Source of the DNA: Alloprevotella sp.
GTDB lineage: Bacteria; Bacteroidota; Bacteroidia; Bacteroidales; Bacteroidaceae
DNA: 5,928 bases
Direction of reading: 5' to 3'
NCBI GenBank assembly: GCA_015259235.1
Contig: JABZGM010000136.1
Location: 1-5,928, forward strand
Each line of letters begins with the position of its first letter. Within the stretch, counting starts at the first letter, position 1. The position numbers were made by a program, and so were the translations under genes. The notes beneath the pieces are model-generated. The model saw only the letters and a program-made list of their open reading frames with translations. It searched no databases and was not told the DNA's origin. Of the stretch, positions 1 through 5,696 are shown one piece after another.

Positions 1-301
1 ACTGCATATTTACTATTAAAATTCTAAAACCTCATGCTATTTCCCCTTTAGTAAGAGCCTTTCAGACGTAGAATTGCAACTAAACACGGCAGAATCCACA
101 GATTTCTTCGTATCTTTGCTCCATGGTTTTGCAAAATTCAGACACTATTCTTCGTGAATTGTCCTTCTTTTCCGAGATGTTCGGGCAAACTTTCTAGATT
201 TATAAGGCAATACCCTATGATGGAGATATGATTGTCAAACTTTCTGAAGCCCCCTTCAAATCAGAGTATGCAAACCTGAAACTTATTACACAACAATCGA
301 C
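1..301. other. AT-rich non-coding region upstream of the LOG-family gene
   Basis: No reading frame here looks like a gene. Stop codons are frequent in all frames of the first 200 bases, and the short frame beginning with ATG at 228 runs into the LOG gene in a different phase. The only regulatory signal I can support is the -7-like element at 111-118, listed separately. I see no terminator hairpin for a gene entering from the left. Confidence 0.5.
111..118 (+). promoter_or_regulatory. Candidate Bacteroidota -7 promoter element upstream of LOG gene
   Basis: The bases TATCTTTG match the Bacteroidota -7 consensus TAnnTTTG exactly. Transcription would start around 123-126 and leave a leader of about 175 nt before the ATG at 302. 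I do not see a TTTG or TTG -33 element at the usual spacing of about 19-21 nt, so this is a one-box match and could be chance. Confidence 0.35.
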
Positions 302-841
302 ATGCAATTTATTGGAGTTTTCCTTTCTTCGCACGACAATGTGCCTGCATCCTATCGCCAAGCCACTGAAGAAGTGGGACGATGGATCGGACAATCTGGA
401 CGAACACTCATATATGGCGGTTCGGGCATCGGCATGATGGAAGTACTCGCTCAGAGTGCAAAACAAGCGGGTGCAAAAATATTTGGCATCGTTCCGCAAT
501 TTGTGGTGGATCGCAACGTGGTGAGCGATACCCTAGACGTAGAAATACGCACAGCTGGGCTTGCAGACCGCAAAACAATTTTGATAGAACGCAGTGATCT
601 TATGATTGCGCTCCCTGGTGGTGTGGGCACGCTCGACGAAATCTTCACGCTTTTGGCTGAAATCACAATCGATGCTACGCGAAAACACCTTATCCTCTAC
701 AACGTAGAAGGATGTTGGGACACGCTTGTGGCAATGCTCGACCAAATGGTGGAGACGAATCTGGTGAACCTCTCCGTGCGCAACAAGGTGCATGTGGTAG
801 AATCCACAGAAGCACTCGAGGAACTTTGCCAATCACTCTGA
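302..841 (+). CDS. LOG family protein (predicted nucleoside 5'-monophosphate phosphoribohydrolase, TIGR00730 type)
   Basis: This 179-residue protein has the hallmarks of the LOG (Lonely Guy) family. Members hydrolyse the N-glycosidic bond of (cytokinin) nucleoside 5'-monophosphates to free base plus ribose 5-phosphate; in non-plant bacteria the true substrate is often just AMP-like nucleotides or unknown. Visible motifs are YGGSGIGMM at residues 38-46 (phosphate-binding Rossmann loop), the conserved Arg-Lys in LADRKTIL (R90, K91), and the signature PGGVGTLDE at 105-113, with E113 the expected catalytic glutamate. The length is normal for the family. The ATG at 302 is the only usable start, because an in-frame TGA lies at 245-247. 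There is no Shine-Dalgarno sequence, which is common in this phylum. It lies 142 nt upstream of mutY on the same strand, so cotranscription is possible but not shown. The protein is probably cytosolic. The family call is firm; the substrate is not. Confidence 0.93.
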   Translation: MQFIGVFLSSHDNVPASYRQATEEVGRWIGQSGRTLIYGGSGIGMMEVLAQSAKQAGAKIFGIVPQFVVDRNVVSDTLDVEIRTAGLADRKTILIERSDLMIALPGGVGTLDEIFTLLAEITIDATRKHLILYNVEGCWDTLVAMLDQMVETNLVNLSVRNKVHVVESTEALEELCQSL

Positions 842-983
842 TTGCTTCTATCACATAACACACCTCCCTTCTTTTGCCCTTTGATGGCAGAGCATTCGCC
901 CTGGGCTTGCTCGTGGTAGATTTCTACTAGGAATCCCCAAAGTAATACAACCTCTTCTCGCACAAAGACTACAACTAACAACG

Positions 984-2204
984 GTGACAGAACACGAAAA
1001 GACGACTTCTCTCCACCCTTTCTCGCAACGCCTCCTCGCTTGGTATGATGAGTTTGGGCGCGAACTGCCATGGCGCAGCACGCGCGACCCTTATCGCATT
1101 TGGATTTCTGAGATTATTCTCCAGCAAACTCGCGTGGCGCAGGGATATGACTACTATCTGCGCTTCATCCAACGCTTTCCTACGGTGGAAACACTTGCAG
1201 AAGCACCACAAGATGAGGTGATGCGCCAGTGGGAAGGTTTGGGCTATTATTCGCGCGCGCGAAATCTTCATGCCGCAGCTCAGCAGATTGTGGAGCAAGG
1301 TAGCTTTCCTACAGACTATGAAGGGGTGAGAAAATTGAAAGGCGTTGGAGACTACACGGCAGCTGCCATCTGTTCATTTGCCTACGATCTCCCCACGGCT
1401 GTAGTGGACGGCAATGTTTATCGCGTGCTCTCGCGATTTTTTGGCATCGACACTCCCATCGACAGCACAGTAGGCAAAAAGACTTTTGCAGCCCTTGCCC
1501 AAGAACTCATCGTTGCCCAACGAGCTGCAGACTACAATCAGGCGATTATGGACTTTGGAGCTTTGCAATGCGCTCCCCGCGCTCCACAATGTCTACTCTG
1601 CCCTTTGAACGAGGACTGCGCTGCCCTCGCAGAAGGCACCGTGGATTCTTTACCCATCAAGGTCAAAAAGGTGGCTATCTCGCATCGCTACTTCGTCTAC
1701 ATTTGGTTGATGGAGAGCAAGGAGGAGAAGAAGCAAGGAGGATCCACCCATTTTTCTCCCTCATCGGACACTGCCATTGGCAAGTTGTCTCAGAAAACTC
1801 CAATGACTGAAACAGATTGTCATACTTGGATTCACCGCCGTGGTAAAGGGGACATCTGGCAAGGGCTTTACGAACCGCTTTTGCTAGAATTTCCAGCTCC
1901 TCCCTCTGCAGAAGAGGTGTTGCAACATCCCACACTACGTCCTTTCCTCTCTAAACAATCTACGCTGCAACCGGTGGTGACTGGACTGACGCACCAACTG
2001 ACGCACCGCAAACTCCACGCGGACGGTTATGCGCTGTGGGGCGATTTTTCTAAGGCGTTTGACACCCATCCCGAAAGTAAAAACGATTTCATCCGCATCG
2101 CGTGGGCGGAGCGTGAGAATTATGCCTTTCCCAAACTTGTGCACCTGATTTTGGAGCGATTCTCTCTAACGAATCTCCCCAAAGATTTCTCCCAGCAGCA
2201 ATAA
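984..2204 (+). CDS. mutY: A/G-specific adenine DNA glycosylase MutY
   Basis: MutY removes adenine mispaired with 8-oxoguanine (or G) in base-excision repair. The 406-residue product has the full architecture. The HhH-GPD glycosylase domain spans about residues 14-195, with catalytic E43 in WISEIILQQT, a helix-hairpin-helix LKGVGDYTAAAI at 118-129, and catalytic D142 in VVDGNVYRVL. A [4Fe-4S] motif C-x6-C-x2-C-x5-C uses C196, C203, C206 and C212. A C-terminal NUDIX-like 8-oxoG-sensing domain spans about 234-390, with WQGLYE at 292-297. The place of the usual F-S-H motif is taken by L339-T340-H341. Residues about 244-279 look like an insertion in the first beta-hairpin of this domain. It is longer than the roughly 350 residues typical of MutY. 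The start is GTG: no ATG, GTG or TTG occurs in frame between it and the TGA at 882-884. No clear promoter is seen in the gap after the LOG gene. The hairpin at 2298-2341 is the likely terminator. Confidence 0.97.
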   Translation: MTEHEKTTSLHPFSQRLLAWYDEFGRELPWRSTRDPYRIWISEIILQQTRVAQGYDYYLRFIQRFPTVETLAEAPQDEVMRQWEGLGYYSRARNLHAAAQQIVEQGSFPTDYEGVRKLKGVGDYTAAAICSFAYDLPTAVVDGNVYRVLSRFFGIDTPIDSTVGKKTFAALAQELIVAQRAADYNQAIMDFGALQCAPRAPQCLLCPLNEDCAALAEGTVDSLPIKVKKVAISHRYFVYIWLMESKEEKKQGGSTHFSPSSDTAIGKLSQKTPMTETDCHTWIHRRGKGDIWQGLYEPLLLEFPAPPSAEEVLQHPTLRPFLSKQSTLQPVVTGLTHQLTHRKLHADGYALWGDFSKAFDTHPESKNDFIRIAWAERENYAFPKLVHLILERFSLTNLPKDFSQQQ

Positions 2205-2297
2205 GACTGCGAACGTGACAGCAGTTTCTCACACAATCTGCCCGATTGATTCGCACTTCCCTGCCTTTCCCTCCTTCTTAGGAAGGCTACATACCCC

Positions 2298-2350
2298 AAA
2301 CGGAGCATTTCCAAGCTATATTCGCTGGAAATGCTCCGTTTCTTTATTCC
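2298..2350 (+). terminator. Intrinsic terminator downstream of mutY, between convergent genes
   Basis: A perfect 16-bp inverted repeat pairs 2298-2313 with 2326-2341 around a 12-nt loop, in which two more pairs can form next to a bulged A. The right arm ends in TTT and is followed by CTTTATT, giving a T-rich tail for rightward transcription out of mutY. Read leftward, the stem also ends in TTT but then runs into GGGG, so it may also stop the nitroreductase transcript, less efficiently. The site is about 94 nt after the mutY stop and 68 nt past the nitroreductase stop. Confidence 0.9.
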
Positions 2351-2408
2351 TGACTAGAGCGTTTGCTCATTTAACGTCGGATTGCTCTGTCTGGCATGCA
2401 CCATGATT

Positions 2409-2927
2409 TTACACTAAATCTACAAAGACCTCATCCGCTGGTTTGCGCTTGCGACCTGCATCTTGATGTTTCTCACCAGGATATCCGATGGGCGTCATCG
2501 CCACTGGCTGCCATTCTTCAGATAATTCCAAGACAGCAGCACAGGCTTCGATGTCGAAATTGCAAATCCAACAAGTGCCTAATCCCTCTTCTGCGGCAGC
2601 CAAGCACAAATGCTCCACTGCGATCGCCAAATCGATGTCGCCATGGGCGTGATTGTCGGCAGGGCGCACCCAATTTTCAGCTACATTCTTCACGGCTACA
2701 AAGAGAGCTGGGGCAGTGGCAAGCCATGGACGAGGATAGGTTTGGCAGATTCGTGCCAATATCTTGGGATTGGTTACATAAAAGAACCGCCAAGGCTGCT
2801 TATTGCACGCAGAAGGCGCTAAGCGAACGGCTTCTTTGATGCGCGCTATGGATTCGGCAGTGGGAAGTGTGGGAAGATAGTCGCGCACCGATGCGCGAGT
2901 GTTGCAAAGAGAAAGGAAGTTACTCAT
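2409..2927 (-). CDS. Nitroreductase family protein (FMN-dependent oxidoreductase)
   Basis: This 172-residue protein belongs to the FMN-binding nitroreductase superfamily, whose members reduce nitro compounds, quinones or flavins with NAD(P)H, usually as cytosolic homodimers. The N-terminal flavin-contacting pattern is TRASVRDY (residues 10-17). It is followed by the signature LAPSACNKQPWRF (36-48), an acidic helix region GDIDLAIAVEHL (96-107) with AAAEEGLGTCW (110-120), and the C-terminal MTPIGYPGE (144-152) that packs near the cofactor. The length is at the short end for the family. I chose the ATG at 2927 because the family alignment begins there, and the longer in-frame start at 3011 would overlap the acetyltransferase gene by 70 nt. 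The gene follows that acetyltransferase after only 14 nt, so the two form an operon. Cysteines are plentiful (C8, C41, C61, C108, C119, C122, C129). The substrate cannot be inferred. Confidence 0.93.
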   Translation of the reverse strand: MSNFLSLCNTRASVRDYLPTLPTAESIARIKEAVRLAPSACNKQPWRFFYVTNPKILARICQTYPRPWLATAPALFVAVKNVAENWVRPADNHAHGDIDLAIAVEHLCLAAAEEGLGTCWICNFDIEACAAVLELSEEWQPVAMTPIGYPGEKHQDAGRKRKPADEVFVDLV

Positions 2928-2941
2928 AATTTTCAATACAT

Positions 2942-3511
2942 TTATTGATGCACCATACGATGATAGTTCACTCCGAAGGCATTTACCCTGCCATCGCCAC
3001 GAAAGCCGCAACGCTCATACAAGGCTCTTGCTTTAGGATTATCGGGATCAACCAAGAGAGTTGCCGATAATTGCAGCTCTTTCGCACGACTTACAGCACG
3101 CGACAAAAGACTTTGGGCGATGCCGCGCCCGCGATAGGTGGGGTGCACAGCGAGGGAGTCAATGTAGAGTTCGCCTGCTTTCGTTTCGTCGTCCATTGCC
3201 GCAAGTTCTTCTGCCGTATAAAATGGCAGTTGCGCAAAGGTGCGCTCACGATACTCACGGAAGTTTTGTCCCTCATATCGGAGTAGCAGGGCAATAGGGT
3301 GGTCGTTGAACTGCGCAATTTCGGCATGTAGATAACTATAAAGCATGCCTTTTTGCTGCGCCACGGGAACAAGCGCTTCGACCATCTGCTGTTGTTGGGG
3401 ACTAAGGGGCGTTTCCAACTCAATAAAGTGCAGGGCAGCCAAGACATAGTGGGCTATGAAATGGGCATCCTCTGGAGTGGCAGGGCGGAAGATGGGACTT
3501 TCTGTGGACAT
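2942..3511 (-). CDS. GNAT family N-acetyltransferase
   Basis: The 189-residue product is a single GNAT-fold acetyltransferase, which moves an acetyl group from acetyl-CoA to an amine on a small molecule or protein. The N-terminal strand FRPATPEDAHFIAHYV (8-23) is the typical opening. The core motif A is YIDSLAVHPTYRGRGIAQSL (116-135), in which R127-G-R-G-I-A forms the pyrophosphate-binding loop. Motif B is NPKARALYERCGF (158-170). A long helical insertion at about 30-110, with a QQQQ run at 39-42, separates the first helices from motif A. This pattern is common in Bacteroidota members annotated only as GNAT. The start is taken as the ATG at 3511. A GTG eight codons upstream (3535) is possible but begins before the conserved region and has an AGGAG that is too close. 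The gene is first in a two-gene operon with the nitroreductase. Substrate unknown. Confidence 0.92.
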   Translation of the reverse strand: MSTESPIFRPATPEDAHFIAHYVLAALHFIELETPLSPQQQQMVEALVPVAQQKGMLYSYLHAEIAQFNDHPIALLLRYEGQNFREYRERTFAQLPFYTAEELAAMDDETKAGELYIDSLAVHPTYRGRGIAQSLLSRAVSRAKELQLSATLLVDPDNPKARALYERCGFRGDGRVNAFGVNYHRMVHQ

Positions 3512-3591
3512 ATTCGGACATTTAAGAGGAAACACTCCTATATTATATAGTGCACCTATTGGAGGTGATGCTAATATCTGCTATAATTAGC

Positions 3592-3616
3592 CTGTATACC
3601 TATAATAAGTATACAG
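3592..3616. promoter_or_regulatory. Inverted repeat CTGTATAC-N9-GTATACAG upstream of the acetyltransferase operon
   Basis: Two perfect 8-bp arms (3592-3599 and 3609-3616) flank a 9-bp AT-only-but-one spacer. Each arm contains the palindrome GTATAC. The repeat is centred about 93 bp upstream of the acetyltransferase ATG and lies between it and the HsdR-N gene. This geometry suits a dimeric repressor or activator site; a hairpin in the RNA is the other reading. No TAnnTTTG element was found in this gap. Confidence 0.35.
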
Positions 3617-3689
3617 TGTAACAACCAAGATTAGGGTGCAGCCTACAGAGTTTGATATGTGACGTCTTAATATACGAGAGAATACCACC

Positions 3690-4154
3690 TTACAAATCTT
3701 CATAACGTGGGATTTCTGGGAGGAACTGCACGCGATGCATGGCATAGTCTATACGACAACAGAAATGCTGTATGCCGTTGCTCACGATGAGATAATCAGC
3801 GCGAAGCACGCTATTGTAGCTTTGCACTTGGGTGAATACAGACTCGGTGATGGTGATCTGCGGAGCTTTATATTCCACTATCAGACGCGGCACTCCACCC
3901 TCACGAGCATAAAGCACGGTGTCACAACGTCTGGACACGCCCCCCACATTGACTCCTACTTCGTTTGCGAGAAGACCTTGAGGAAATCCACGTTCTGCCA
4001 CTAAAAAAGCCACGAAATGCTGGCGCACCCACTCTTCTGCTGTAAGAGTAACGAAACGTTTGCGTAATTCGTCATAGACTTGTGGGCGACCATCGGCAGT
4101 CTTGCGCAAGCGCAAGGCTGGTGTGGGGAGGTTTAGTGGTGGAAATGGAATCAT
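3690..4154 (-). CDS. Stand-alone type I restriction HsdR N-terminal domain protein (PD-(D/E)XK nuclease fold)
   Basis: The 154-residue protein is built almost entirely of the nuclease-like domain found at the N-terminus of type I restriction subunit HsdR (HSDR_N_2-like). The active-site pattern is visible: E65 in NEVGVNV, D78 in RRCDTVLY, E94-Y-K96 in LIVEYKAP, and the QxxxY motif Q109-V-Q-S-Y113 known from HsdR nucleases. All key residues are present, so it could cut DNA. There is no room for the helicase motor or the coupling domains of a full HsdR (usually about 1000 residues), and no HsdM or HsdS gene is in the window. From memory, short proteins of this kind are widespread chromosomal genes in Bacteroidota with no established role. 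I prefer the ATG at 4154 over the in-frame start at 4205, because the N-terminal extension is low in conserved features and crosses a palindrome. The protein is probably cytosolic. Confidence 0.88.
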   Translation of the reverse strand: MIPFPPLNLPTPALRLRKTADGRPQVYDELRKRFVTLTAEEWVRQHFVAFLVAERGFPQGLLANEVGVNVGGVSRRCDTVLYAREGGVPRLIVEYKAPQITITESVFTQVQSYNSVLRADYLIVSNGIQHFCCRIDYAMHRVQFLPEIPRYEDL

Positions 4155-4201
4155 CAGGACGCTATATAATAAGGAGTGTAGGGAGTGGGGTGGATACCTC
4201 A

Positions 4202-4213
4202 GCAATATATTGC
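4202..4213. promoter_or_regulatory. Palindrome GCAATATATTGC upstream of the HsdR-N gene
   Basis: A perfect 12-bp palindrome lies 48-59 bp upstream of the ATG at 4154, where an operator would sit. A 12-bp palindrome is expected about once or twice by chance in a window this size, so function is only a suggestion. Confidence 0.2.
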
Positions 4214-4473
4214 AAAAACTGGGGACAAACGGATAGTACCTTTACAATCAATCGCGTCTAGTCTACGAGTGGATCGGCAATACTAGCCAAAGAATGTAGG
4301 AAGATACCGTGCTATGAGAACTCGAATCAACAACTAGCTAGGAAAAAACGTGGAGCACAGGACGCAAATTGCAGACGAGCTCCCAATAGAACTATAGAGT
4401 TAACCTAAACCTATTCCAAACGTTGTGCAGTAGATACCCTACGACTTCGCTCGATAAATGGTTGGTGCTACCA

Positions 4474-4481
4474 CAAAGATA
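4474..4481 (-). promoter_or_regulatory. Candidate minus-strand -7 element (TATCTTTG)
   Basis: The minus strand reads TATCTTTG, an exact match to TAnnTTTG. It could drive the HsdR-N gene with a leader of about 310 nt. The nearest upstream TTG (4494-4496) is only 12 nt away, which is too short a spacing, so the match is weak. Confidence 0.25.
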
Positions 4482-4510
4482 CGCATTTCTCTCCAATTCT
4501 TTCAGTAATA

Positions 4511-4636
4511 TCAAAATGAAGCGTCCTTCTCTTCCGTCAGAAACTCATCAATCTCTTCTAAAAACGGTTTGTGTCTGACCCAAATGACGGACTTATTTGC
4601 TAGAAGGTGAGAAAACCTCAAACGTTCCATCGTCAT
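4511..4636 (-). CDS. Possible small protein (41 aa) overlapping the 3' end of the XRE gene
   Basis: A minus-strand frame opens with ATG at 4636 (or a second ATG at 4630) inside the XRE gene, in a different phase, and continues past the XRE stop to a TGA at 4511-4513. The overlap is 44 nt, an arrangement compatible with translational coupling. The part beyond the XRE stop reads like protein rather than noise: VIWVRHKPFLEEIDEFLTEE contains a charged amphipathic helix, and about half its codons end in G or C although the surrounding non-coding DNA is AT-richer. I do not recognise the family. No Shine-Dalgarno sequence is evident. A 41-codon open frame is not rare by chance, so this may be spurious or the remnant of a lost gene. 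Confidence 0.3.
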   Translation of the reverse strand: MTMERLRFSHLLANKSVIWVRHKPFLEEIDEFLTEEKDASF

Positions 4637-5123
4637 AAAACACACGAATCTCCTTAATTTTACGTGGCTTTTTGTCCATTAAATTCGCGGTCTCCAAGAT
4701 ACCTGCATATTGCTGGGACAAAACACCTCCATCTCTTCGTAATCCGCGGGCATTTCCCGCCATTGCTCCGGCATTTTGTACTGCGCCCCCAATAGCTGTG
4801 CTCGGGTTGGCTCCTGATAGTTCCTCGCCAAATAGGGAAGACTCCGAAGATTCACCTACACTTAACGGAATATTCTCTCCATCTATACCATTTTCGACAT
4901 TAGTTCTTTCGAGGGAAGTCATCATCTCGCCCTCACCAAACATAAGCCAATTAGTATCAATTTCAGGGAACGCTTTATGAATTGCCTGCACATGCTTATT
5001 GGTCGGGTTGGTGCGTCCCGTAAATATGCTAGAAATAGTGGCAGGGGCAACGCCCAACCGAGAAGCAAAGTTTTGTTGGCTCAGACCATAATGGTCCATA
5101 ATTTGACGTATTCTGTCTTGCAT
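4593..5123 (-). CDS. XRE family helix-turn-helix transcriptional regulator
   Basis: The 176-residue protein starts with a Cro/CI-type DNA-binding domain (residues 1-68). Helices 2 and 3 are LSQQNFASRLG (14-24) and APATISSIFTGR (26-37), followed by PTNKHVQAIHKAFPEIDTNW (40-59) and the LMFGEGEM turn (60-67) typical of phage-repressor-like regulators. A polar, Gly/Ser/Asn-rich linker runs from about 69 to 130, with no catalytic Ser-Lys pair of the LexA type visible. Then comes a helix LSQQYAGILETANL (135-148) and a basic-to-aromatic tail that includes IKEIRVFYDDGTFEVFSP (156-173). That tail looks like one I associate with Bacteroidota XRE proteins; its role is unknown. The ATG at 5123 is chosen because the HTH begins directly after it; the ATG at 5150 adds nine non-conserved residues. 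The palindrome at 5176-5187 is a candidate self-operator. Its target is unknown, and no integrase or other phage gene is in view. Confidence 0.9.
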   Translation of the reverse strand: MQDRIRQIMDHYGLSQQNFASRLGVAPATISSIFTGRTNPTNKHVQAIHKAFPEIDTNWLMFGEGEMMTSLERTNVENGIDGENIPLSVGESSESSLFGEELSGANPSTAIGGAVQNAGAMAGNARGLRRDGGVLSQQYAGILETANLMDKKPRKIKEIRVFYDDGTFEVFSPSSK

Positions 5124-5175
5124 TGTAGTAGTCGAATAAAAAGTCCTCAAAGGTTGGTTAGCCTCTCCGTGGAAG

Positions 5176-5187
5176 ACTATATATAGT
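5176..5187. promoter_or_regulatory. Palindrome ACTATATATAGT upstream of the XRE gene
   Basis: A perfect 12-bp palindrome lies 53-64 bp upstream of the ATG at 5123. XRE regulators commonly bind short palindromes in their own promoters, so it is a candidate autoregulatory operator. An imperfect -7 element (AACCTTTG on the minus strand, 5147-5154) lies between it and the gene. The AT-rich composition makes chance palindromes easy. Confidence 0.3.
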
Positions 5188-5205
5188 TGCGTGATTGATG
5201 GCTAA

Positions 5206-5225
5206 AAACTGCGATGATTTATCGC
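5206..5225 (-). terminator. Weak intrinsic terminator candidate, leftward
   Basis: On the minus strand GCGAT (5225-5221) pairs with ATCGC (5215-5211) around a 5-nt loop and is followed by AGTTTTTAG. The stem is only 5 bp, so termination would be weak. It would end a transcript starting at the 5618 promoter and separate it from the XRE gene. Confidence 0.3.
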
Positions 5226-5397
5226 GGAAATATGAAAACTCAACTTATTTTTTGGCAGGTTTCAATGCTACCATACAAAAGTCAGAGTGAAACAAAGGAG
5301 AGTAGTGCCCACCTTCAGTGATCATAGTGACAACACCTAGCAGTAGTCGCGAGCGATCTCCAGATGTTCCTCACAAGCGCATAGGTATATAATAGAA

Positions 5398-5538
5398 GCT
5401 CTTTGAAGTGCAAAAGAGCACCTCGGAATATACAACACTGTATGCAGCATTTTCAACAAGAAACGAAGCAACAAGAATCTATTTCTTGCGACATATTCGC
5501 AACTTTACTCATAACAAATTCGCGTCCCTCTTAAGAGG
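5398..5538 (-). ncRNA. Hairpin-rich segment, candidate structured RNA or leader (unrecognised)
   Basis: Several short perfect inverted repeats cluster here. They are GCTCTTT/AAAGAGC (5398-5404 with 5413-5419), ATACA/TGTAT (5430-5434 with 5439-5443), CAAGAA/TTCTTG (5472-5477 with 5483-5488), TTGCGA/TCGCAA (5486-5491 with 5497-5502), and the 12-bp palindrome CCTCTTAAGAGG (5527-5538). They lie downstream of the minus-strand promoter at 5618-5648, so a leftward RNA of up to about 400 nt is possible. I looked for landmarks of RNase P RNA, tmRNA, SRP RNA and tRNA and saw none. The coordinates mark the hairpin cluster, not proven ends. Confidence 0.25.
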
Positions 5539-5617
5539 TCGACTTTGATGCTGTAGGGTAAGGGGAGTACCTCAAGAGAGCTCCACACTTCACATTCGAG
5601 CTTTTTCTTAGCCACTA

Positions 5618-5648
5618 CAAAGGTAACGATAAATTCTCAGACAAACAA
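5618..5648 (-). promoter_or_regulatory. Bacteroidota-type promoter facing left
   Basis: The minus strand has TACCTTTG at 5625-5618 (an exact TAnnTTTG -7 match). A TTG at 5648-5646 sits 20 nt upstream, close to the expected -33 spacing, and an adjacent TTTG lies at 5645-5642. DNA further upstream is T-rich, as is common at strong promoters. The predicted start is near 5612. The first recognised gene downstream is the XRE regulator, almost 490 nt away. Confidence 0.5.
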
Positions 5649-5662
5649 CTTTCTAAATACAG

Positions 5663-5696
5663 ATTTCAAAACCAAAACAACAACACATTTCAAAAC
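5663..5696. repeat. Direct repeat ATTTCAAAAC (two copies, 24-bp period)
   Basis: Identical 10-mers occur at 5663-5672 and 5687-5696, and a partial copy (ATTTCAA) at 5715-5721. They sit within the G-free tract, just upstream of the leftward promoter. They could be tandem protein-binding sites or simply reflect the restricted base composition. Confidence 0.3.

Larger units (their letters stand above)
4155..4510. other. Non-coding gap between the HsdR-N gene and the XRE region
   Basis: I find no convincing gene on either strand. It contains the 12-bp palindrome at 4202-4213, a minus-strand -7-like element at 4474-4481 and a small CGA/TCG hairpin near 4441-4453. A 15-codon minus-strand frame starting with ATG at 4486 stops at 4441-4443; it begins like a protein (MRIFVVAPT) but is too short to call. 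The stretch could be the leader of the HsdR-N gene, decayed sequence, or an unrecognised RNA. Confidence 0.5.

Noticed and set aside
228..437. 69-codon plus-strand frame starting before the LOG gene
   Set aside because: It overlaps the well-supported LOG gene in another phase and loses protein-like character after the first 25 codons.
890..912. Hairpin (GAGCA/TGCTC with inner GCC/GGC) between the LOG gene and mutY
   Set aside because: It has an internal loop, a 3-nt top loop and no T-run, so it is not supported as a terminator.
3561..3620. Plus-strand GGAGGTG followed at once by ATG and a 17-codon hydrophobic frame
   Set aside because: The Shine-Dalgarno-like bases are too close to the ATG, and the segment is part of a small CACCT/AGGTG hairpin between two minus-strand genes.
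4321..4345. TTCGA-containing segment resembling a tRNA T-loop (minus strand)
   Set aside because: The flanking bases do not pair into a T stem, and no acceptor, anticodon stem or CCA end can be built around it.
4441..4486. 15-codon minus-strand ORF beginning MRIFVVAPT with GGAG upstream
   Set aside because: It stops after 15 codons and the sequence after the stop has further stops in all frames. At most it is debris of a lost gene.
5245..5370. Minus-strand open frame of 41 codons with a protein-like end (ATG at 5325, 26 codons, ending FCMVALKPAKK)
   Set aside because: It is too short, lacks a start before 5325 and has no family I recognise. A frame this long is common by chance, though it could be a gene remnant.
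5398..5410. GCTCTTTGA, similar to an rRNA boxA antitermination element, as if leading into a 16S gene
   Set aside because: More than 500 bases follow without any recognisable 16S sequence, and the match is short. It is better explained as one arm of a hairpin.
5453..5512. 19-residue minus-strand ORF (MSKVANMSQEIDSCCFVSC) in the hairpin-rich region
   Set aside because: It is very short, overlaps two hairpins and has no ribosome-binding signal. It was considered as a leader peptide, but nothing supports that.
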